A stretch of DNA of 64,000 bases, taken from the NCBI RefSeq assembly GCF_046630445.1, contig NC_092333.1, positions 103,667,501-103,731,500 on the forward strand, given 5' to 3'. Shown here piece by piece: positions 50,751 through 64,000 of this stretch. A program made the position numbers and the translations under genes. Source of the DNA: Rutidosis leptorrhynchoides (taxonomy: Eukaryota; Streptophyta; Magnoliopsida; Asterales; Asteraceae). A model generated the notes under the pieces. The model saw nothing but the letters and a program-made list of their open reading frames with translations. It ran no database searches and had not been told where the DNA came from. Positions within the stretch are counted from its first letter, which is position 1. Each line of letters starts with the position of its first letter.

Positions 50751-50753
<3 letters not shown>

Positions 50754-52436
50754 GTTTTAAAATAAAAATTGGTACATAATTTGATTAAAAAGTTAATAGT
50801 TTTGATAAATATTTTTTTTACCTTTTCAACCTAAGTTTTTGTACTCCGTACATAATAATTGGAACAGAAAATAAATAATTATAGAACCTTTTTGATCAGG
50901 TTTCATACAGCTAATGAGTGAAATAATTAAATATATTTAATCTAAAAATTTAGGATTTTTAGGAGCATTTTTATATTTTTACTGTTTAGCAATGGACACG
51001 AAATAATATCCGCTTTAAACTGTCGGCAGCCTAATAGTTATATATGCCGTGAAGATTGATATTATGATATAAGTTTACTGTGTCTTTTTGTTCTTTAGTC
51101 AACAACTATTTTACATATATATATATTTATATATACATACACTAACATAAAGATATAAATCCTAAAAAATAGATAGAAGTATGTTCATATAACCACAACC
51201 GCCTACTATCACAGGAGGCGACCACCCATCGCCACCCTTCTCACGCCATCATGAACAACCACGATCCACCATCGATCACAAAGAATCACCACTCATCCGC
51301 CACCCTAGAACAATCAACCACCACCCTCTTCACCGTAACAAACTTAAACACCCATCTTTTGTTTCTGTTTCTGTTTACTCTTGTTTGTTTCGTTCGACAC
51401 CCAAATCATCACCATCGTGAACTGACTGTCACTACTACTGCTGTTTACGTGTGTTAAAACGCGACAAGAATGAAGATAAATTGATGATGATGTTCGATGG
51501 TAATGAAGGAGATGATGAATAGTTACAGCGAAATTTTGATGATGATGATAAATGGTTTCATGGTGACGATACATAGATAATGGTTGTGGTAGTATTGGAA
51601 AGAAGATAAGAGATAATGATGATGAGTAAAACCAATGATGATAACCACCATCACCACTTCCACCGGAGCTACCATCACCTCGCATCACTTTCTAGCCAAC
51701 CAAGATTATCATGGACTGCTGTTATTACTGCAACTTCTATTCCATCACCACAAAAACTCGACATCAATTATGACCACACTTAGATTTTTTTTTCTTTATC
51801 TCCATCGCTAAAACCATCACCGTATGCTTCTACTACTGCTGTACCTTTTCCTGCTGCCGTTTGAAATCGTATACCACCATCAAACCACCATAGGCCACTA
51901 CTACACTGCTGAATACTTCTATTTTTCTGTTTTATAACCGTAAACCACCACAACCCGCTGTTTTCGTTCGTTCCTATTATTAATGATGATGATGATAGAG
52001 TGGCAAAATGATGAAGATGCTGCTGTCCGTCGCTGTTTCTGTTTTAGCTAATGATCACCATAGCTAACCACTGAAAACCATTGTGTCTTACTGCTACTGT
52101 GCGTCTGGTTCATGTTTCAATCGATCTCCAACCACAAAACTGCAAACAGAAAAACCGATGAAAATGAAGAAGAATATTACGCGTTTCTCGTAATTAACCA
52201 AACACTACGCGATCCGCGAAATTCGTTGATGATTATAATGTGTTGCTGCTACTCGTTGTTTTCGGTTCATGTTTCCATTTTTCTAACGAAACCCTACGTA
52301 TTCTTAAAAGTTCCTCGTGGATCAATTCAATCAAGATATTGGGCTTTTTAAAATGGACTATGATAAATTGGGCCGAGAAACAGATTATATAAATATAAGA
52401 TGAGGCTTATAACAGATAATAAGGAAACTGAGGAAA

Positions 52437-52501
52437 GGCTGGGGGAGTGTTCGGGTATTCGATAGGTCATGTGTTCGAGTCTTGTACCTGCCATTTTTTT
52501 T
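52437..52501 (+). other. tRNA-like (SINE-type) sequence in LTR of B
   Basis: GGCTGGGGGAGTG fits an RNA polymerase III A box and GTGTTCGAGTC (52471-52481) a B box, about 30 bases apart as in tRNA genes. CTGCCA and a T8 run follow. The 3' LTR copy at 60669-60735 has GGCCGGGGGAGTG and GTGTTTGAGTC. This could be a captured tRNA-derived SINE head. No complete cloverleaf was established. Confidence 0.4.
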
Positions 52502-52645
52502 ATGAAAGGCCTTATGAGGTAGTCTATTATCTCTAGTATTATTATTAATATTCATATTATGATTATTATTATTATTGTGATTATTTTTATAATTATTATT
52601 ATTAGTAATATAGTAGAAGTATTATCATATCTCTAAGTGTTATTA

Positions 52646-52649
52646 CCAA

Positions 52650-52719
<70 letters not shown>

Positions 52720-52722
52720 GTT
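52646..52722. repeat. (ATT)n microsatellite, 5' LTR of B
   Basis: About 23 uninterrupted units; the 3' LTR counterpart has about 46. Surroundings (52530-53000) are also ATT-rich. The poly-Asn open frame is an artefact. Confidence 0.95.
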
Positions 52723-54364
52723 AATTAGAAGTGTTATTAATGTTATTATTATTATTTTCATAAATATTAACATTAACATCAATTTATAAGTATGAGTACT
52801 ATTATTATGTATTATTAATATTATCATCGTTATTAGTATTATCAGATTATTATAAGTATTATTACCAATATTAAGAGTATCGTTATTATTACTATTAAAA
52901 CCATTATCCTAACTATTATTAACAGTAAAATTACTATAACTATTATTGTTATTAGTATTGTTATTTTTAATATTATTATCATAATCAAATACAACTTTTA
53001 CTTATCATTATTAATATTATTTTACTAAATAAATTTATGTATATAAATATATATATTTATAGGTAATATTACATAAAAGTATGTATTAATCATATTAACA
53101 AATTTTATGCGAATATTCATATATAACAAATCAGGTATTTTTTTAATATAAAACTAACTGAATATATATTAATATAACTATCTAAAAACTAATCATTTTT
53201 GTATACACAAATTAAATATATATAATACATAACATAAGTTATAATATATGAAATTGTTCAATTTCGATTATATATATTAATTAATATACAAATGATATAG
53301 GTTCGTGAATCCGAGGCCAACCCTGCATTGTTCAATATTGTCATATGTATTTTTACTACAAAATACATTAGGTGAGTTCATTTGATTCCCTTTTACTCTT
53401 TACATTTTGGGACTGAGAATACACGCGCTGTTTTTATAACTGCTTTATTAAATGCTTTTAAAATATATTTTGAACTGCGAATACATGAAAATACTTTATT
53501 AACTATTTTACAATATTTATATGCGTGAGTTTCATTTGCTCCCTTTTTAAATGCTTTTGCAATATATATTTTTGGGACTGAGAATACATGCGCTGCTTTT
53601 ATAAATGTTTTACGAAATAGACACAAGTACGTGAAACTACATTCTATGGTTGAATTATTAAACCGAATATGCCCCTTTTTAGTCTGGTAATCTAAGAATT
53701 AGGGAACAGACACCCTAATTGACGCGAACTCTAAAGATAGATCTATCGGGCCCAACAAGCCCCATCCAAAGTACCAGATGTTTTAGTACTTCGAATTTAT
53801 CATGTCCGAAGGAGGATCCCGGAATGATGGGGATATTCTTATATGCATATTGTGAATGTCGGTTACCAGGTGTTCAATCCATATGAATGATATTTTTGTC
53901 TCTATGCATGGGACGTATTTTTATGAGAAATGGAAATATGAAACCTTGTGGTCTATTAAAATTATGAAATGATTATTTATGATAAACTTATGAACTCACC
54001 AACCTTTTGGTTGACACTTGAAAGCATGTTTATTCTCAGGTACGAAAGAAATCTTCCGCTGTGCATTTTCTCATCTTAGAGATATTACTTGGAGTCATTC
54101 ATGACATATTTCCAAAGACGTTGCATTCGAGTCATCGAGTTCATCAAGATTATTATTAAGTCGATTATAGTTGGATATATTATGAAATAGTATGCATGCC
54201 GTCAACTTTCGATGTAAATGAAAGATTGTCTTTTCAAAAACGAATGCAATGTTTGTAAAATGTATCATATAGAGGTCAAGCACCTCGCGATGAAATCAAC
54301 TGTCATGAATCGTTTATAATCAATATGGACTTCGTCCGGATGGATTAGGACGGGTCTCTACAGT

Positions 54365-54376
54365 TGGTATCAGAGC
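54365..54376 (+). other. Primer-binding site of element B
   Basis: TGGTATCAGAGC two bases after the LTR end, initiator tRNA-Met type, identical to element A. Confidence 0.9.
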
Positions 54377-54810
54377 GGTGGTCTTAGCGAACTAGGTCAT
54401 GCATTAGTGTGTCTAACCAGTAGTTGTTAGGATGCATTAGTGAGTCTGGACTTCGACCTAGTAGTTGTTAGGTTATATTAATGAGTCTGGACTTGAACCT
54501 GGTCTGCATGTCAAAAGTTTTGCTTATCATTTCTTGTCGAAAATTATCTGCTTATCATCCTAGTCTAGACACGTCTTACTGCATTGATTGCATGAATAGT
54601 GTATAGATAAAATTCATATCTTAGTGTATCCGCTAATTCATATCTTAGCATATCTATTACTGTAAACTCTGCCTGACATACTCTGTATATTCCTCCGTAA
54701 CTTATGAGATTTTAGTACTATATATGCATATGTAACTTATGTATTGCAGAGTACTAATCTACATTCTATAATCTGTTTCTTATCGAAAATTATTCAGCTG
54801 ATCGTACAAG

Positions 54811-55287
54811 ATGAATCCCTCAATCAGTTCGAGTCCCTCAGATTCTGATAGCTATTTCGATAGTTATTCCGACAGCTATTCTAATATGGATTCCCACTCC
54901 AGCTCCGAAAGCAGCGTCACCAGAATGAATCAATCAATCAGCCATCCCCAATTCATCTGATGGGTTCATAGTCGACTTAATCCATGAAGACGCGAAGAAG
55001 GCGATCCTTTCCATCAACCAAATTCACCTCTTGATGAAGAACCTGAAGCACTTACCGGCGAACCTGTCCGAAACACCATTTTCACACTCACTACCAGGAT
55101 ACCACGCAATGATATTATGATATCAAAAATTCTAAAACCTTATTCATTCGCTCGTTCCAACCGACAATCACCTCGGAATAATGTACCAGCTTCAGCAACA
55201 TCACCGGCACCAACAGTGCCATCGGTAACAGCACCAGTACCATCAACAATCTATGCCTCAACATCTCATTCTGTACCTCGAGTATAA
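54811..55287 (+). pseudogene. Decayed homologue of the element A small ORF
   Basis: Starts with a Ser/Asp/Tyr-rich stretch (DSDSYFDSYSDSYSNMDS), then MNQSISHPQF, two stops, and EEGDPFHQPNSPLDEEPEAL with TGEPVRNTIFTL, matching 2858-3268 closely. A frame slip follows and the coiled-coil segment is lost. It ends with a Pro/Thr/Ser-rich tail and TAA. A small deletion near 54950 removes the MNLG segment of the A version. The longer N-terminus and the tail suggest the ancestral protein was larger than A's ORF. It cannot be translated as it stands. Confidence 0.7.
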
Positions 55288-56865
55288 TCATCATTCTACT
55301 TATCGTTCTACCTCATTTATCTTCGTTCGACATGGCGAATATGTAATCTCTAAAGTTTTAGAGATTATTTATTCTAGTTCCAATCGAAAACTAAATGAGT
55401 TTAGTATTATGTTAACTCATTAAATCCATGATTACGCCTGAAGAAAATATATATGTATATATGTTTTCATAAAGACGGTAATTAAAAGTTTTATTGTACA
55501 AACTGTTAATGGTGAAAATATTTTAACGGGTAGGTAATACCCGAGGAATATTTAGATTTCACATTAATAAGGTACATTGTACGTTCTTCAAATCTGATTC
55601 AACATTCATTTACTATCCTACTTACATCTACAAAGATACGAATCCGTTCACCGCAGAATAACCCTTTTCATCCAATTTCATATTGGGGTTTTGATCTATC
55701 AGAATCCAACAAGTGGCATAATGAAGAAAACATTGAAAAAATAAAATTTGTTAGAAACAAACAATTTAACTATGAAAAGAATTTTGTTAAGAATCCACGT
55801 TAACTGTTCCGAGCTAACTGTTCCTAGCTAACTGGTTACATTTTATTTATTGCAATTTTAATTCTCGCAACTTTATTTATCGTCATTTAATTTCTGTTAT
55901 TTATTTTACGCACTTTAAATATCGGGACACGTATACAAGGTTTTGACATATCATATCGACGCATCTATATATATTATTTGGAATAACTATAGACACTCTA
56001 TATGCAGTAATGATCGAGTTCTCTATACAGGGTTGAGGTTGATTCTATAATAATATATATAATTTGAGTTGTGATCGAGTCTGAGACGAATACGGGTCAC
56101 GATACGTATTAATTAATTCGAATATTATATATTAAACTATATATATGAATTATTGAATTGCCAACTGTGGACTATCAACTGTGGACTACCAACATTGGAC
56201 AATTAAAATGAATTAAAATATTAACTATAACATATGAAACTAAACAATTCTTCAAGTTTGCCACTTAATTTCATCTTAAACCTCATTTGTATCTCGATGA
56301 TTATAAACTGCGTTCAAATCCTTCATAAATTCTTGAAAACGCCTCAATCTAGAGGATGAACCAACCACAAATCATCTACGAAAGAAAAGATTGATGCATA
56401 TAGTTATGCACCTGAAAACACTCGGAACCTGTGTAAACGTTTAACGCGTAGCTGTGTTAATTCCTTTAGTGTTATTATTAGCCAAAATAACTTTGCAATC
56501 CCTTTCCAAATTAGCCAATTTTGTCACAGCTCCAACAAGTCAATTTCTACTTTTCACACAGATTAGCTTATTATAACCCTGATATATAAGTTGTCTTTCG
56601 TCATGGATACCGGGAAACCGTTTATATCTCACCACATTAGCAGTAAATTTATCAACAACTCCGTTAATCTTTGACTTTTAGAAAAATCACTATATTAAGT
56701 GAAACCCTATCATTCACTCATTTACATCTTATATCGAGAATTACTATACCAACTACCGGGAATTAGCAATCAGTATTTTGAAATCCCGCAGCATGTCTAC
56801 ATCAACAGTTATATGTAAACATATAACATTTATCTCTTAGAATTATGACCTTCCATTCTGAAATT
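55288..56865 (+). other. Non-coding interior of element B
   Basis: Similar to the matching part of element A. Contains the junction-like motif AACGGGTAGGTAATACCCGAGG at 55525-55546. Near 55930-56100 there is a block resembling LTR text of C/D (GACACGTATACAAGGTTTTGAC, TACAGGGTTGAGGTTGATTC; compare 17776-17890), which suggests recombination between families. Confidence 0.5.
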
Positions 56866-57090
56866 CTGAAAAAGCTGAATACAGCGGCAAAAACTGTACA
56901 CGACCTTAACCGTCAAAAGTTTGATGATAAAGAATGGAGTATTGAAAACACTCAATAGAAAATTTAGTACCGAAAAGCGGATTATGCAAAACTATGAAGG
57001 AAGCCATGACAAATCACAAAGAATAAGTTTGACTTCAAAGAATCCAAATAATTAAATGCCTGCTGAAGTCTTTAGCGAATATCTTGCTCC
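56866..57090 (+). pseudogene. Captured poly(A)-binding-protein fragment in element B, decayed
   Basis: The segment reading AAKTVHDLNRQKFDDKEW, with the Trp that is a stop in element A, is followed by remnants of the ELK..MKE.. linker and of the LYxKN start of the fourth RRM, and ends like A in GAATATCTTGCTCC. Frame slips and stops are present. It retains other residues than the A copy, so the two have decayed independently from one capture. Confidence 0.62.
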
Positions 57091-58358
57091 TTACTCCAAA
57101 CTCTTGCGGACAAATTTTCTTCACCATCCTTCGATATTAGAAATTCTAAGATATCATAGTATCTTTCATTATAAATATCCTCCATATTTCTGAAGATATT
57201 TTCATAACTATTCTTATCTAAAATCATTAATCTCTTCGTGCTATCAGTGTTACATCATATAGAAACTGTTAGTTTCTATATTCTGTAAACTTTCGAGTTT
57301 AAAATATGAATGTTTTGAAGTAGTGTTGGGAACTGATGCATGAGTTAGTATAATATAATGACACTTGATCAACGTGATATATTACAGTAAGTCATGCTGA
57401 GTTTCGAATGAAACATGATGATTCACAGACTATAACGCCATCATGTGCCATGTTACACGACTCGTTCAATCTGTTCAACCTTCGAACATATCAAGAAAGT
57501 ATATTCTTGATAGTTCTATCCTTAATGATTCTGGTAATTTGACAAATCAAATCGTGCTGCTACGTTCCTTCCTGCTTAGAACATTATGGTCAATCTTAAC
57601 TTCGTACTTACGAATTCTGGACCATTACTTGCGAAAAGGAAACAAAAGAATGAAGCTCCGAAATAGGAAGGGGGTATAAATCACAGCAAATAAGAGAGAA
57701 CATTACCAGTGAATGACAATGATTATAAGGGACTCCGAAATATAAGGGAGGACATAAAGCCCGATAACAACAACACAGAAATTAAAAACCATGGATATTA
57801 TTATGAATAGCAATATAAAGACATGGTATAATTAAGAATAGTATCACCCCAAGTTAATAGTAGAAGTAAATGGATTCTTCGGGTGGAAGATTGAAAAGAA
57901 GGATGACAGAAATGATAATTAGAAAAATATCAAGGATTAGAACTGGATTAAGCATTTTCACAATCTTTTGGATGTATGGACTAAGAAAGAAAGTATAAGA
58001 ATGATGAGAATAGTGGAACGGAAGAACTTAATTTATAATGGAAATATCAGACAGTGTAATCGAGGCAGATCACCGTATTTAATTATAAAGATCTTAATTT
58101 CCTTATTCGCCTACGAATAAAATCTTTTAGATTTCAAAGATTTTCTTTATATCCTTGAATTCCGGAATTCAACCAAGACAACGTCAAAAGTTAAAACGAA
58201 ACTTCATTTATTCATTTCACTCTTTTGTGATAGCTTCGTTCGTGCTCTTCGAATAATCAAATTATTTTATCTGTATTATTCAATAATGATAAAACTCTAT
58301 TTATCAGCTCATATTCGTCAGGAAAACATATTCATTGTTAGCCATGACGACCTCACTC
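57091..58358 (+). other. Non-coding interior of element B, second part
   Basis: Blocks align with 4650-5900 of element A (for example TTTGACAAATCAAATCGTGCT near 57538). The 78-codon frame at 57443-57679 is not supported by A and is not called. Confidence 0.5.
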
Positions 58359-58394
58359 AAATTTCGGGACGAAATTTCTTTAACGGGTAGGTAC
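58359..58394 (+). promoter_or_regulatory. Pre-LTR stem-loop and polypurine region of element B
   Basis: AAATTTCGGGACGAAATTT at 58359-58377, then AACGGGTAGGTAC directly before the LTR. Same as in C and D although B has no pol gene. Confidence 0.72.
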
Positions 58395-62664
<4,270 letters not shown>

Positions 62665-63313
62665 CCATTCTACATGCCTTTTGTATGGAGGCAGGCTCGT
62701 GTGAACTTATATCTTCTTGGATTCTCTCCGGTAACCCTTTCACAAACGCGTCGATCTTCTCTTCCTCATCTTCGAACGCTCTCGGACACAATAGGCACAA
62801 TTCTGTGAATCGTCTTTCGTACGAAGTAATATCGAATCCCTGTGTTCGTAACCCTCTAAGTTCTGACTTGAGCTTATTGACCTCGGTTCTGGGATGGTAC
62901 TTCTCATTCATCAAGTGCTTGAATGCCGACCACGGTAGTGTGTAAGCAGCATTGTGTCCTACCTGTTCAAGATAGGTGTTCCACCATGTTAACGCAGTAC
63001 CTATGAAGGTATGCGTAGCGTACTTAACTTTTTCCTCTTCAGTAAACTTACTTATGGCAAACACCGATTCGACTTTCTCGGTCCACCGTTTCAATCCAAT
63101 TGGTCTTTCGGTTCCATCAAATTTCAAAGGTTTGCAGGCAGTGAATTCTTTGTAGGAGCATCCTACATGATTTCTTGTGCCGTTAGCTGCATTGCTAGAT
63201 TCAGAGTTATTGTTGGTATGAAGCGCAGCTTGTACTGCGGCTATGTTTGCAGCAAGAAAGGTACGAAATTCCTCTTCGCTCATATTCATGGTCTGTCGAG
63301 TAGTCGGTGCCAT
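62665..63313 (-). pseudogene. Gag N-terminus of element D
   Basis: The minus-strand frame starts [20 protein letters not shown] at 63313 and runs through [16 protein letters not shown] and [11 protein letters not shown] to SIQKACRM, where element B interrupts it. It is colinear with Gag of element C except for a short extra segment (SSNAANGTRN) near residue 37. The rest of Gag resumes at 50218. The core itself has no stops. Confidence 0.88.
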
Positions 63314-63367
63314 TTCCTTCAAAATAGCCAATTGAATCGAGTTAAGCATACAGAATATTAAGAGTAG

Positions 63368-64000
63368 TGATAATGCTAAAAACGAACATATATTTCATAG
63401 CATTATTCCTCAAGAAAGACAAGCTTTTAGTTGCAATTGTTCTATTTAAAAGTGATATTCGTTTAAATAATAAAAGGTGAAGACAAAAGACAGATTCGAC
63501 GAATTGAAGACGCAAACGACCAAAAAGCTCAAAAGTACAAAATACAATCAAAGAGGTTCCAATTATTGATAAGAAACATCTCGAAATTACAAGAGTACAA
63601 GATTCAAAACGCAAAGTACAAGATATAAAATAGTACGCAAGGACGTTCGAAAATCCGGAAACGGGACCAGAGTCAACTCTCAACGCTCGACGCAATGGAC
63701 TAAAAAATACAAGTTAACTATGTATATAAATATAATATAATATATAATTAATTATATTAATTATATATATATATTATATTTATATAATAAACCGTCGGCA
63801 GTCTAAGATCCAATTTGGAGTGAGCTGGAATTTCAAACTCCGCGACTCGTGGAGTTTGAAGAGCAAAAATGCCACGAGTCGCGGAGCTCACCTGGACTCA
63901 ATTCCCTATAAAAGCAAACGCAGTTTGATCGCAAAAACGATCCATAATTCAATCTCTCTCTAAATATGTATACGTAAATATATTTATATTTATATTTTAA
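63368..64000 (+). mobile_element. Start of another LTR (Tat/Retand-like), cut by window edge
   Basis: Similarity to element C ends abruptly at 63367, and a TG-starting sequence (TGATAATGCTAAAAACGAAC) begins, whose style I associate with Tat-lineage gypsy LTRs of Asteraceae. CTCCGCGACTCGTGG (63838-63852) and its exact reverse complement (63872-63886) form a 15-base stem. TATAAAA at 63907-63913 follows and would be the LTR promoter. The end is outside the window. AGTAG (63363-63367) is the predicted target duplication. Confidence 0.55.

Larger units (their letters stand above)
50219..54362 (+). repeat. 5' LTR of element B
   Basis: 4144 bases, TGTGATGACCCGGGAA to GGGTCTCTACA. The difference from the 3' LTR (4270 bases) is mostly microsatellite length. 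CAT/CCA-rich text from 51180 to 52080 includes a 68-codon frame (51251-51457) repeated in both LTRs, which I regard as low-complexity and not a gene. Confidence 0.93.

Noticed and set aside
51251..51457. 68-codon ORF identical in both LTRs of element B (also 59477-59683)
   Set aside because: Identity only reflects recent LTR duplication. Composition is CCA/CAT low-complexity and the minus strand is open too.

Overview
This is a window of plant nuclear DNA, AT-rich, with no bacterial-style gene organisation. It is mostly nested LTR retrotransposons, plus DNA-transposon fragments, one LINE and one host gene. The chromodomain Ty3/gypsy elements with 3-4 kb LTRs (Tekay-like), the initiator tRNA-Met primer sites, the plant-type F-box and poly(A)-binding-protein sequences and the host gene's promoter boxes all point to a flowering plant. 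Asteraceae is my best guess, from the look of the LTR termini; this is inference and not proven here.

Layout. 1-9156: large non-autonomous LTR element A (5' end outside the window). It carries a small ORF and a decayed poly(A)-binding-protein fragment but no gag-pol. 9157-15552: patchwork of integrase, LTR and copia-like remnants, a 643-bp tandem duplication and a possible CACTA end. 15553-29682: a small hAT element (8-bp duplication ATGGTGGT) split by a complete gypsy element C (15592-29035, duplication TATGA). C carries two extra ORFs, an acidic protein and an F-box protein, ahead of gag-pol. Its pol has two nonsense codons and one frameshift. 29683-34217: a five-exon host gene whose frame is open across all predicted splice junctions (155 residues); its introns hold a CAT microsatellite and two related MITEs in TA repeats. 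34442-36455: 5'-truncated LINE, minus strand. 36817-42356: gypsy element E, minus strand, interrupted by element D. 42357-63367: element D, minus strand, same family as C. D is itself broken by a 437-bp hAT-type MITE (48144-48580), by a second large non-autonomous element B (50219-62664, duplication CCATT) and by a new LTR beginning at 63368.

How the parts relate. E was hit by D, and D was then hit by the MITE, by B and by the last LTR, so up to three layers can be read in order. Autonomous-type elements (C, D, E) and gag-pol-less elements (A, B) share the primer site, a 19-base stem-loop just before the 3' LTR, and a GGGTAGGT-type junction. This is what one expects if A and B were copied by proteins from elements like C. 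A and B have unrelated LTRs but homologous interiors, including the same captured poly(A)-binding-protein piece, so that capture predates their split.

The most unusual content is the F-box ORF and acidic ORF inside C, the poly(A)-binding-protein capture in A and B, a duplicated junction-like motif in the middle of A, B and C, and a dense array of W-box motifs in the LTRs of A. All identities are from reading the sequence. No database search was possible.
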